The position numbers and the translations under genes are program-made. The notes beneath the pieces were generated by a model, which did not search any database, was not told the origin of the DNA, and saw only the letters and a list, made by a program, of their open reading frames with translations. A stretch of 64,000 nucleotides of DNA from Ceraceosorus guamensis. Taxonomy: Eukaryota > Basidiomycota > Exobasidiomycetes > Ceraceosorales > Ceraceosoraceae. Where the stretch lies: contig NW_020289999.1 of assembly GCF_003144195.1 (NCBI RefSeq), forward strand, positions 441,544 to 505,543, written 5' to 3'. Shown here in pieces: positions 12,267 to 23,304 of the stretch (its first letter is position 1; every line of letters starts with the position of its first letter).

Positions 12267-15200
12267 CTAGAGCTTGTCGAATCCTCCAGTAGAGAGGGAA
12301 GAAGGCAGATCGGAGGCATTCTTTCCGCAATTGTTCGCAGCGGCTCGATCCGCAGTGACCTTGATGACAATGTTGGTCGTCTTGCCATCACCTCGCTCTG
12401 GGAAAATGTCCTGGAACATGATCTTGCAGCGCGAGCTTTGCACTTTCCCATCGATAGTGACGCTCTCGACGTAAGCTCGCGATCCTTGAGGAATTTTCTT
12501 CTTGAGCGAGGTGGGATCAAAGCCGTCAACGGTGATGAGCGCATCGCCTAGCAATTCGTTCTTGAAGAGGATCGACTCGAGGAAAGGCGAGAGCACCAGG
12601 AACTCTCGCGTGCCGGGAATGGGGTACTGAAGGTACCGTGCGCGAAAGTTAGAAACTCCCGCGGCCGACAGAGGGGCTTCGTTGCAGATCACTCACCAGA
12701 CCGCTCAGGTGAAACATCAGAAGCGTCGCCATTGCAGCATTATCGTCGTTGCCAGGAATACCATCGTTGCCGGTGTTGAAGTTTTCAAACACCACTTGTC
12801 TGACTCGATCGATGGACAGGTCTGGACGATTGGCGTAGTGATCTATGACGAAGGACGCAAGCGGAATAGCAGCATCAGCAAAGCTCCATCGCGATACACT
12901 GCGAATTTGACCGCACAAATTATAGGTGTCTGGAAGCTGGGTTCGTTACCAGCAAGGTACAGACCGGCATCGAAGAATTTGTCTACTCTCTTGATGAACG
13001 CTTCGTTGTTACCATTAGCGAGGAGCTTGATCAAGCCAGCAAAATCGTGAGGGGCATACAAGGAGTATTCCCAGCTGCTTGACTCGTACACTCCAAAGAT
13101 GTTGTTCTGCTGCAGGGAGCAAGCGTGAGTCTCGTTGGTGTCAAGAGGCGAGCAGTCCGTCGGATCGGATTTGGGGAACGAGCCGTCGATGCGTCTCTTC
13201 GCCACGAAGTTCTTGAAGCCCATGCTTTCGAGGTCGGGGTTGAAACAGTTCTTGTAGAAGTAGGCTCGCTTCTCAAGATCTTTAGCCACATCTCCGTGAT
13301 TCGTGAGCTTCGCAACATTTCGAATGGCGAAATCGTTCACGGCATACTCGAGTGTTCTGGAACACTCGCGAGTCTGCCGACCTGTGCTGACAGCGTCAAA
13401 GACGGCAAAGGGAATGTATCCGTATTGTGTGTAGACATTGATCTGTCGACCGCCGCTATTCCACTCGGCCGGGGTAGAGTAAGCATCGTTGTGCAGCGCG
13501 GCGTACATGTCCTCAACGTTGACTCCAAGATCCTTCGCATGTTTGGCGTACTTGACGAGGAAATCTGCCGAGACCAACGTGCCATCGCTACCCCCTTGAG
13601 TGAGACCAGGAACATTGTTCGCACGGCATTCCGGAATGAAGCCGTCTTTTCGCCAGCCATCCGTTATAGTCTCGACGACTTGGGCGTAGTCTCTAGGACT
13701 GTGGAAGCCAAGATAGGGGAATGCAGTGCGCGAAGAGTCCCAAAGACAGTAGAGACCGTCGAAGTAGGGCGCTTGGGTGTTGAGGTACTTGCCTTGTCCC
13801 TCCAGCGTAGCATTGTTGGGACTGACGAAGGATCGGTAAAGCGAGCTGTAGAACATTTGAGCTAGATCCTTATTGTTCGTCTTGACAATGACTCGGTTGA
13901 GCTTCTCGTTCCACGATGCTTTGGAAGCGCTGGCCACAGCCTCAAAGTCAAACCTGGGAATCTCTTCTTCGGCATTGCGACATGCTTGTTGCGCGCTGAC
14001 GTAGCTGGCCCCGACTCTCACGAGCACTTGCGGATTGCCGTTCTGATCAGTGGGAGTCTTTTCCCAGGAGACGAGAGCGCCGGCCTGGATTGGCTGGCCA
14101 CCGATCTCGCTGCGGACTTGTTGTGCGTGTTTCAGCCCTTCAGTGACGACCGATTGGCCGAAACGGTCGCCTGCCCAGATGCCAGCCTTTGCGAGCGTCT
14201 GCTTGCCTTCGTTGAGATAGTCGTAGCAAAAGTAGCCGTTCCAAGTACTGTGAAATCGTCAAGTCGGTCCGCGTCTGAGATTCGCTGCACTGGTCTTCAT
14301 TCTTAGCCCCCCAACCGTACTCACGCTCCGCTGACTCCAAAAGATGAGCCCCAGCTTCCATTCATCATCACGCGACCTTGCTCGTAATTGAAGTCCATCT
14401 GTCCTCCTCGGAAGGTGCCAGGGAGATCGTTGGTCCAGTCGTACACGATGGTGGGTTTCTTGTATCCTGCCTGCGCGACCTTGTCCTTCGGGAAGGTCCA
14501 GCGCTGAAGACCCGCTCTGCGGGTGCTGGTCACCTCGATGACAACGCCATCGACGAGCTGACTGCTGAAGTAGCCAGGGTGAGCAACGTCTTTGCCCTTG
14601 ACCCTCTTCCGCATGCGCTCGTCCAGCGTCTTTGGACAGGTGGCAAATGTCTCACAGAAGACTGCCATTGACTCGGATTGGCCAAAGGATCCTGAAGAGG
14701 AGCCCGTGCCCGAGTCATGCAGAACTGAAACGCCCCTTACGGGAGCATCCAGATTACCATTGTAGCCGGCGCTAAGGACGGGCGTGGCTGATGAGTATGA
14801 GGCTTGTCGCAGGCAATGCTTTGGCCTTCTTCACAGAAATTAGACTCACGGTGCATAGGTCTCAAGGTCGATGCCGAGCTTTGCCATGCCAAACGGTACG
14901 CTCGCGCCTGGAAAGACGTTGCCGTACGTTATGTTGCCAGTACCGATGAAGGGGTTTACAAGTTTCGTCAGGTCGATCGGCTGCCCATTTGCGCCCTCGG
15001 GTACTGCGTTCTCGCTTGTCGTAGCTTGACCGACCTGAGCCCCTTTGCCAGACTGCTTCCCAGTGTCTGGTCTCGCCTTCTCATTGGTGGGCTTGGCGGG
15101 CTCAGCGTTTGGGCTCACGCTTTCCCCGGATTCTGCCGAACCGTCGTTGGGCTTCGCTTGCGACTTGGTTGGGGAGGTGCCGCTTTGAGCTGTATTCTTG

Positions 15201-15838
15201 TCAACTAGCGAATATCCTTCATCTTCCTCCTGACTCAAAAGGCTGGGCTTCTTCTGATCAGCACCGGTCTCTGCTCGTTTGTGTACGTGCTCATCGAACA
15301 AGCCGCTCTCCAAGCGGTGGGTCAGCTCTTGAAAGCCATCAGCAACACGAGCTTCGAGCGTGACGCGATCGACGGAGTCGACGCGAGGAAGCCATTTCGC
15401 ATCGAAAAGCGACTCTTCCTCATCCGAAGTTGCCCGTAGCACGACTTCATCTTCGTTCTCGCGGCGCTCCGAGAAGAGCTCCTCAGCTTGTTCGCGCTGA
15501 TAGATGATCGAATCGGAGGCCAAAGACTTGCGCTCGACGGCGTGGAATGGACCGTTCGTTGACTCGCTTACCCTGCGATCAACCAAAGGCGACGCGTTTG
15601 AGCGGCTCATCGCACCGCGCTGCAGCACGGACTCGCTGCTGACAGGAGCGCCGTCGTCCCTCTTCGCGAATTCGAGCTGCTGCGCTCGAGCAGCGCGCTC
15701 GTGTGGCAGAGACCTGCTTACCAGCTTCTCGAATCCCTTGGATTTGGCTTCTGCCTGCAAGGCATCGCGGCGTAGCAGAGCCAGCAGCGCGATGCTCAGC
15801 AGCAACGCCTTAGTCTTCATCTCGAAAGAACGTCGCAT
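12267..15838 (-). CDS. GH92 family alpha-mannosidase
   Basis: Exo-acting, calcium-dependent inverting alpha-mannosidase of glycoside hydrolase family 92, expected in the secretory pathway or outside the cell. Five exons: 15838-14850, 14771-14325, 14247-12917, 12842-12697, 12626-12267, giving 1090 codons. A basic start and a hydrophobic stretch (about residues 7-20) suggest a signal peptide or anchor. Roughly 280 charged, serine-rich residues follow before the domain opens at LVNPFIGTGN. Family signatures seen are HDSGTGS, GLYCLWDSSRTAFP, GGSDGTLVSADF, GNEPSFQTP and GIPGNDDNAAM, which includes the acidic pair expected at the active site. The third intron has an unusual GTGCGG donor, but it is needed to restore the conserved YHYANRP run. 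The family usually has G or S where NAA stands after GNDD. The long linker before the catalytic domain is unusual. Confidence 0.93.
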
Positions 15839-17370
15839 ATTGTTGAACGAGAGTTGGCGGGCTCGATGTTTCGGAGACGATGGGGTCCCAAAGAGATGCA
15901 AAACGGTGCAAAATCCCGCAGTGCAGCTTGTGGAGACTTTATAGAAGAGGCGATCGGATATGCCCGCAGAGCGTTCGAGGATGAAGGTCCCCTTGATCTG
16001 CAGGGGCGGAGAGAGTTAGGAGCAAGGCGGTCAATGCAGTCTAGTGACCTGGCCGCTGAACAGCGCTCGCAAGCTCGCGGTAACGATAGCCTTGCAAGGA
16101 AGGGTGCGATGTGTCGCACTGCACTCCCTGATTGAGGGGCCGTCTTACCGAGGCCGAGTCAAACAAGGAAGGCGTGGGCCGAGGCGTCTGCACGTATACT
16201 TTGTTCGAAAGAAGCAATGAAAGGAACGATATATGAAGTGGACGCGCAGCGCGGCCCGCAAAGTAGCAGCAGTAATCGATAGAGATTTGTCACTATTTGC
16301 GCACAGGAGCAGAGATCCGAGGCTGAGTGGAAGCCAGACCGCAATGAGGACACCGCCATATCAGCAAGACACTTTGCGTACGAGCCCGCGGAAGGCAGTC
16401 TTGAGTCAGAGTGTTAGTGTGAGTGATGTGACTACTCGCTTGCACGGAGCACAGCCCAGCCGTTCCTGATCAGACTAAGCATCGCGGGCGAAATGAGCAG
16501 CGCGTTGGTGGACGATTTGGCTGGCTGACCGGATTAGCGCAGTCATGGCAAGATGGCAGCAAATCACGGCAAGCAGAAGAGTCAAGAGCGTGCGCGTGTG
16601 CTGTGTGCTGTGCTGCGGGGCGATCACTATATATCGACACTTCGACGCGAGGTGAAAATGAGCAAGATTCAGATTCACGGTGATTCTTGATCGCGCTGCC
16701 CTCAATCGCAAGCAGAGAGATGTGGACGAGGCTAAAAACCTTCTCGCCTTTCTTTGCGCCTTTCTAGCGGTATAGGCGTCTGTATAGCAGCATCAGAGGG
16801 CCGGTTGATGGGGGCTGAGACAAGATTTGGCGCATCGCATCGCATCTAGCTACATGCAGCAGATGATGCTGCTGCTGCTGCTGCTTAATTGCTGCGCTAT
16901 ACGCATCATCATCATTCGCCGCCGGCCATGCAAGTCGTGGGTCTTGAGTCACGAGTTCGCCATGCAGCATCAGCATGATGCAGCCGTGATCTCCGCGGCG
17001 TGCTTTCCGCGGAGGTGGGCAGTGGGGCACGTGACCGTGGAAATTCGTGACTTCAACGCTCGATCTCATCGAAAGCTTTTGGCTCGCATCATGAACAGCG
17101 ATCAAGCTTCTTCGATTCGACAGTTCATCATTCACGCTCCTCTGCCACTCGCACGTCCAGTCTGATAGGGTGCAAAGGCAACCTCGTTCCCTCTCCAAAG
17201 CGCTTCTATTGCAGTAGTGCAAATCAAGAGCTCCCCCGACTTGAATCTCTACTCACGACTAGGCTACTCAATGTTAGCATCTCTGAAGAAGACCTTAGGA
17301 GTATTGCACTCTTAAGCTCCACGCCTACACAGTACCAGGGCACCCTATTGCCTCTTCTCAAGCTGCAAGC
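15839..17370. other. GH92 / BUD32 divergent spacer
   Basis: About 1.5 kb between two divergent starts. It holds a CTG run near 16868-16885 and short AT-rich patches such as TATATATCG near 16628. I found no supported gene, and no bidirectional element could be defined by eye. Confidence 0.5.
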
Positions 17371-18475
17371 ATGGCCGTCAGCGTGGAAGCCCCGACCCTT
17401 CGGATGCTGCAATCGCCCCATGTGGAGCTGTTCAGTCAAGGAGCCGAAGCGCGCATCTATATCTACACTCCGCCTTCCAGCACCACCACCTGGCTCGACG
17501 ACTCAAAGGACGTTGCAGGCAGTCCGCGCTCGATCGCTGGAAGTTCAGCCGCCGACCAACTGATCATCAAGCATCGCTTCCCAAAGAAGTACAGACATCC
17601 GTCTTTGAGCGCTAACCTCACCGCCTCCCGCACGAGCCTCGAAGCCAGAGCTCTGCTCAGAGCGGCGAGGGATGGGATTAATGTGCCTGCTCTGCGATTT
17701 GTAGACGAGACTCAAGGTGTCATTGGGCTGCAGCAGATTCGGGGACGGACAGTGCGTAGATGTCTTGGTGCAGGAGATGAAGGAGAAGAGGAAGAGGAGA
17801 GCGAAAGCACACATACCGTCTCGGAGCACGTGCTGTCAGACGCCGCATCGGAAGCTCTGGATGAGCGGACGCAATGTGAGCTATTCGGGGCGAACATCAT
17901 TGCGCCCAATCGGCGCGGAAAGGCTCACAAGGCGCCTAAATGCGTTTCCCTCTCCGATCTACAGCTCAAGTGATGATCTTGATCGGACGTCAGCTGGCGC
18001 TCTTACACGCTGCGGATATCATACACGGCGATCTGACGACCAGCAACATGATCTATGTCGAGGCAGAGCCTGGCATGCTGGGCAGAGTGGTGGGTGCTCC
18101 GCCGATCCACTTAGCAATAATTTTGAGCGCCGTGACCGACTCTCCTTCCACCGCAGGTTCTCATTGACTTTGGGCTGACCTCGCAGTCCTCCTCCGCGGA
18201 AGACAGAGCGGTGGACCTGTACGTCCTCGAGCGGGCATTTGCGAGTACTCATGCGGGCTCGGAGCACCTCTTCACTCAGATACTGGACACGTACTTTACG
18301 GAAACGGACGTGATCAGGAAAGGAAAGGGGAAAGGCTTGAAAAGCGCAGAGATTCTTCGAACATTGGAAAAAGGTGAGTCAAGTGCACAGCCCACACCTA
18401 TTTCTAGCTGACTCACGAAAATTCGCTTCGATGACAGTGCGCCTACGGGGTCGCAAGAGGTCCATGGTCGGCTAG
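17371..18475 (+). CDS. BUD32: Bud32/PRPK kinase of the KEOPS complex
   Basis: Atypical small kinase-ATPase of KEOPS (EKC), which with Kae1 makes the t6A base next to the anticodon of ANN-decoding tRNAs. It also affects telomeres and transcription. Four exons: 17371-17875, 17965-18089, 18157-18373, 18438-18475, giving 294 codons. The Lys of LIIKHRFPKKYRHP, HGDLTTSNM, LIDFGLTSQSSSAEDRAVDLYVLE and the basic RLRGRKRSMVG tail are all present. The tail is completed only by the 38-nt last exon. An acidic insertion (EGEEEEESES) of about 40 residues sits between the beta-sheet lobe and the catalytic loop, making the protein longer than the usual 230-260 residues. The second donor could shift by one codon (18087 versus 18090) without a change of frame. 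Confidence 0.95.
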
Positions 18476-19790
18476 GCTTCCGGAAGACGACGCAAGCCAC
18501 AACCTCGTCAAATGTCGTCGCGCCGTAGGCAGGCAGCTTCTTTCAGCTAGGACACACCCAGCTGGGAGTCAGCAGCCAAGCCCTCACTAGTAGTGTTCTG
18601 CAGCCATTTCTGTTGCGTCCAGCCTTACAGTGAGCAGATAGCGCCTGCCATGCTGAGCCATGCACTTAGATCGCGGCGAAGACGTTAGGACGGCGAGCGA
18701 CGTGAGCTTTGGCAAATCGGCTCCGAGCTGCCAGCACAAAGCAGGCGCGGTACTTTGAAAAGCAAGGAGCCGGGAATTATCGAAAAGATTGAACTCCCTC
18801 ATCACTCCAAATCGGCCAGGACCAATCGTGCATGAGCGGATGCGCATGTAATACCTGCCGACTACCACTCGAACCGCTTGCGTCCAAGGCACATCCAACA
18901 CAAACAAGAATCGAAGCGACCATTCGAGATGGCTCTTTCTCGGTCAAGCGGCCACATCAAAAGTTTGGCCAAATGGTCGCGTCAGAAAAAGGCGTAGCTG
19001 GGAGATGTGCAGGCTTGCTGGTGCTGGTGAAGACGAGATGAGGCTGTGCTGCAGTCCGACACCGCTTGGGAGAGAGCGCCGCGGAATCCCGTCGCGGCGC
19101 GCAGGGAGACTCGCTCATCGCCCAGGGCAGTCGCTCGATCACTCTCGATCGAACCACTCATATTCGGGCGCACTTGTGAATGGTATATCTTCATTCGCAT
19201 GCGCATGAAGTGCTGCTGTTATAGCGGCGGGGAGCTTGAGCCCTCTTGAGAAGGACCGCCGGAATATCAATTTGCATGACAAAGTCAGAATCAGACGACC
19301 GCACTGCATACGCGCTTGGGCCCCTCAATTATTGACGATTGTAGATTGTGGTTCGTTATTTGATGCAACATATTATTGCTCTGCAGCAGTCGTCATGAGT
19401 CAGGGTGGATTCGAATGAGCAAAGGATGAGTGAGCCGGAGAAAGAGGAATTCGCCGGATTTTCGAGTGCCGCCGTTTTTCTTGCGCCCTGTAGTCTGCTC
19501 GAAACCGTGAACACCAATTAGGCATAGGGGGAGGGTGGAGAGACCGTCAGATGGTGCGTGGATGCGCACCGTGGACGGCGCAAACCACCTGCCGCCTTTT
19601 CATACCTCGGGCAGTCAACAGTCACAGTGACGAGTGGGAAAACTGGGATCTTGCACTTCATGCGTTGTAGGGGGGCGGAGGCACTTTGGCGCGCGCGTCC
19701 TTGAGAAGTGGAAGGACGGGACGCTTTGTGCTTTGAGAGCAAGTGCGCCCGCCGCCTTTGTACGAAAGCTAGCGCGACGGATCACTCGAT

Positions 19791-19818
19791 CACAATCGTG
19801 AATCGCGAATCAGTTGTG
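19791..19818. repeat. Heptamer motif inside CACAA/TTGTG inverted arms
   Basis: Two heptamer-spaced copies (AATCGTG, AATCGCG) and a partial third are flanked by CACAA on the left and TTGTG on the right, so the block could form a short stem-loop. It belongs to the dispersed ATTCGTGATT family. Confidence 0.55.
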
Positions 19819-19939
19819 GGTGAATGTCGCCTATGGGTACCGGTACCGTGCACATCGTAATCCCCTTGTATCTTGCTTCGTGAGCGCGTACGCGTGCTTC
19901 TCACCTCCCTCCTCTCGAAGCAAGCGCGCCCATTCACAG

Positions 19940-19960
19940 CATTCGTGATTCGTGATTGAT
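19940..19960. repeat. ATTCGTG heptamer tandem copy
   Basis: ATTCGTG occurs twice in tandem and is followed by ATTGAT. It is one of the cleanest copies of the dispersed motif and lies about 420 bp upstream of the PalI start. Confidence 0.6.
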
Positions 19961-20375
19961 CCGCAAAGGGAAAGGGATCGACCCTTCCACCCCAGCAGCC
20001 TAGCTGCTGTGGGTGGGCGCGGAAGCAACCTCGGCCCCCGTTGCGCTCGCTGCCTCGCTCCCTCGCCGCATGCCTCTCGCTTGCGTCGCCGAAACCCAGC
20101 AGCACGCACTCATCAGACTGCATGCATACGCGCCTCCGCGCGCGTGCCTTTATACCTTGCACCCACACAGCAGCAGCAGCTGCATGCTGCTGCTGCAACG
20201 GCATTCATCGCAACATCTACCATCCTCTCCAATCGCAGCGGTCCTCGCCCATCAAGCTCACAACAGCACTGAATACGGCGTGCTCTTGTCGCCATCAAGC
20301 ATTAATCATCAACATTCCCCTTCCCTCCGCTTCGAGGCTCACACCTCCCTGCATCGACGAGATCTGTAGGCCAGG

Positions 20376-22505
20376 ATGAGGTCGGGTCTGCCTGGGACCG
20401 TCCTGGTACTGGCGGCAGTCATCTGCCTCGCCCTGGCCACCTGCTCTACGCCCGTCATCAAGAGTCTGAGCTTCCTGGATGCGACAGCGAGCGGATCGAA
20501 TAGGCATATTCGACTAGGAACATTGGGGGCCTGCGTCGGTAATACTTGCAGCAGTCCAAGGCTGGGCTACAGCTTTGGTGAGGGTTTTTAGGCTTCGTCG
20601 CTCGAGAGGCTGATCGTCCAGGCTGATGTTGATCCCTCGTATGCGCCTTGACATATACGCAGACTCGGACATCTTTGATGTGCCCAATCTCGTCCCAGAG
20701 AATTGGAGCAGTACAGTCATCAAGGGTCTGACGTACACCTTGATCCTTCATCCAGTAGCCCTAGCTGCGTCGCTCATAGTGCTCGTATTCGGGCTGTTCA
20801 GCCTATGCCGGACGTACTCGACGGGCTGCTGCTCCAGCTTATTTGCTGGGTTCGCGGCCGGTATCACAGTCCTTGCATTTGGCCTGGACTGCGCACTCTT
20901 CATCATTGCGAAGAAGAGAATCGAGTCGACGGGCGGCTCAGCTTCGCTCGGCGCTGCTTGTGAGTTCGACTTCACGTTCCACGATATCTGGCATTTCTAC
21001 GCATCCATCTGACGCGTATTCGTGGCATCCGGGATGCCACAGTATGGTTGACATTGGCAGCGTGGGTCTGTCTGTTCCTGTCCACTTGCGCATTCGGCTG
21101 TGGGGCCTGTTGCGGTGGAAAGGGTGGTCGTAAAGATAAGCTCAAAGATAGCTACGGCCAGCCTGGCCCCAATGGTGGCTTTGTCGGCGACAACTACGGC
21201 GAGAGAATGCGCATGGACGCTCTGCGAGCCGAGCAAGACCGACAACGGCGACAGGAGCTTGCGGGGTCTGATTCCCTGCCCAAGTTTGCGGTGTACGAGC
21301 AGGAGATCGAAGAGGAGCAGCCTCTGAAACAACATCAAGATTCCTCTCATGCGAATGGGTACGGCTACCAACCGTACCCGCAGCAGCAACACCAGTTCCA
21401 TGATCCGTACTCGGGCTATGGCAATCAGCATGGCTACGTAAGCAACGAGCCAACGCACGCTTACGCGCAACCGAACGCGCACTCTTCTGCACCCAGAGGA
21501 GATTTCAGCGATGTGCCGAATCCTGGCATGGCGGGGTATGGCGCCCACTCTACCCCGCCGCCCCAGCGGGCGCCCTCGTTAGCAGCTGCATCGCACTATC
21601 AAGAGCCCACGTACACGCCCGGTGTGGGACCACAACCTTACCGAGACGGGCTTGAGCGCGATGGTAGCATGAGTCATGCATTGGCCGCCGGCGCTGCTGC
21701 TGGCGCTGCTAGCTACGCTGCGTACGAAAGCACTCGTCGGCAGCCGACCATGGATGATGCGGGCTATACTTCCGCATGGCCCAACGCTCAGCACCCCAAC
21801 GAAGGAACATTTGGAGGCATGCCCGATAGGGCGGGTAGCACGGTGAGCTACAGGGATCCATCAAACACCTACGGCGCCTCTGACGCGCAAGCAGAGGCAC
21901 AGTATGGTCATGCTGTATCTCCAAGTCGGGATCAAAATTATTACGCAGCTGGTGCCAGTACCGGACGCTCGCCATCCCGCGTTCAAGGTTCTCGGCGCCT
22001 GCCGACCATCCCTGTCGGCGACGATAAGCGACAGGCTAGCGGAACTGCAGGCGATGATGGATTCGGCTTGGCGGTGCTGCAGGCTGGAGCAGCAGCCAAG
22101 TCGCAAACGAGTCATGCACATGCTCCTTCGCATCTGACCGACTTTGATATGGTGACGAGTCCCGCATCGGCACACGATGATGCGCACAGAGCCGCTGTTG
22201 AAGCTGCGTACGCACAGCACCACGCTCAACACCATCAAAATCAGCGAGAAGCAGAGGCGGACCCATATGGTGGATACGATGCGGCCGGCACGTATACTTC
22301 CGCTCAGCATGGAGATGCGTATGAAGGCCATCAAGATGGCGGACATGGACCGCCTGGGTACGAGTCGGCCTACCATCAGGACTCTCACGCAGCACCGGGG
22401 CAACATCAGAGTAATGCCCACGCAGCTTATTCTCATCAAAACGCTTATAATGATGGATATGGAGGTCGGGGGCAGCAGCAGTATGGGCAAGAGAAACGGT
22501 ACTGA
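20376..22505 (+). CDS. PalI/Rim9 pH-signalling membrane protein
   Basis: Member of the Sur7/PalI family. Rim9/PalI assists the plasma-membrane pH sensor that feeds the Rim101/PacC ambient-pH pathway. Three exons: 20376-20577, 20663-20959, 21043-22505, giving 653 codons. Four hydrophobic segments are visible: residues ~7-25, then two segments in exon 2 (about 100-125 and 135-160), and one at the exon 2/3 junction (LWLTLAAWVCLFLSTCAFG). The extracellular loop after the first helix has spaced cysteines. A Cys/Gly/Lys patch follows the last helix. The remaining roughly 450 residues are a cytoplasmic tail rich in His, Gln, Tyr, Gly and Ala, as in basidiomycete PalI homologues. The exon 2 to 3 junction restores the fourth helix. 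I am sure of the family, less so of exact orthology to Rim9 versus another Sur7-like protein. Confidence 0.88.
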
Positions 22506-23304
22506 GTGCCTAGGAAGGGAGCTTAGCCTTGCTGCACCTACTTGGTACGAGACCGAGGTTGCAGCCCTCGGCATTCACGATTGCCGCACGGGTGAAAGGT
22601 TGGAAATACACGACGGGGTTTCCACAATGGACAATTTTGCATCGACTGATGTGCGCGATCACGAACCACTTTTCTTCAGCTCGTGGCCTACCTATCTTTA
22701 CACCTCTTTTGTCCCCTTTTCCATCGACAATCCCCCCCCATCCTGTACTATGTGCAATGATGACACGTGCTTTCTACGACTATGGCTTGTCTTGGCTTGA
22801 CGGTCGTCGCGCAAGACTAACCCTTTGGCTGCTTGTGTGTAGCGCTTCAATCATTGGCAATGGAAGAATAATCAAGAATCTGAGCGCGAGGATCCCGAAC
22901 AAAGCGCGGATGCATCGCTGTGGGAGTGCGCAACTCCGCGGATATGCCCACTAGTAACTGCGCTCTACAACATTCGTGATTAATAATTGCATTGCGCCCC
23001 GCGCGCTCCGCGCTCTGACTTTTCGAATTTGTAAGCTGCGCGCGGGGATTTGCTCGTCAGGAATCTTGAATGTGAGAAAATTGGAAGGTTCGGAGGGCGA
23101 GCAGCAGACATCCCCAGCGACTGCTCGTCGACCAAGTCCGAAGTCCACCTTCCTCCATTCACGCCATCTTCCCCACAGTCATCCAACAGCGGGCAGTCTC
23201 TGTCGTGCAGGGCATTTTCCAGGGCTCGAGAGACGCATTCAGCTCAAACATCCTTGGGGAAATCGGTGCTTCGAATCACCGCAACAGGCTACTGCGGCCC
23301 TAAC
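22506..23304. other. PalI / RSM22 spacer
   Basis: About 0.8 kb between same-strand genes. It contains a C8 run at about 22730, a copy of the ATTCGTGATT motif at 22973-22982 and a related one at 22572-22583. The frame upstream of the RSM22 ATG stays open to 23050 without an ATG. Confidence 0.5.

Larger units (their letters stand above)
18476..20375. other. BUD32 / PalI spacer
   Basis: About 1.9 kb between same-strand genes. It holds two clear copies of the ATTCGTGATT-type motif (19791-19818 and 19940-19960) and CAG/CTG patches near 20172-20195 just before the PalI start. Small open frames overlap on both strands and show no motif. Confidence 0.5.

Noticed and set aside
14717-14771. Acceptor CATCAG upstream of 14793 for GH92 exon 2
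   Set aside because: It would place the downstream reading in the wrong frame with an early stop; the CTTAG acceptor before 14771 restores AGYNG and the right phase.
23271-23290. CGGTG-CTTCGAAT-CACCG stem-loop resembling a tRNA T-arm
   Set aside because: The loop has eight bases rather than seven and no matching D-arm, anticodon arm or acceptor stem lies upstream.
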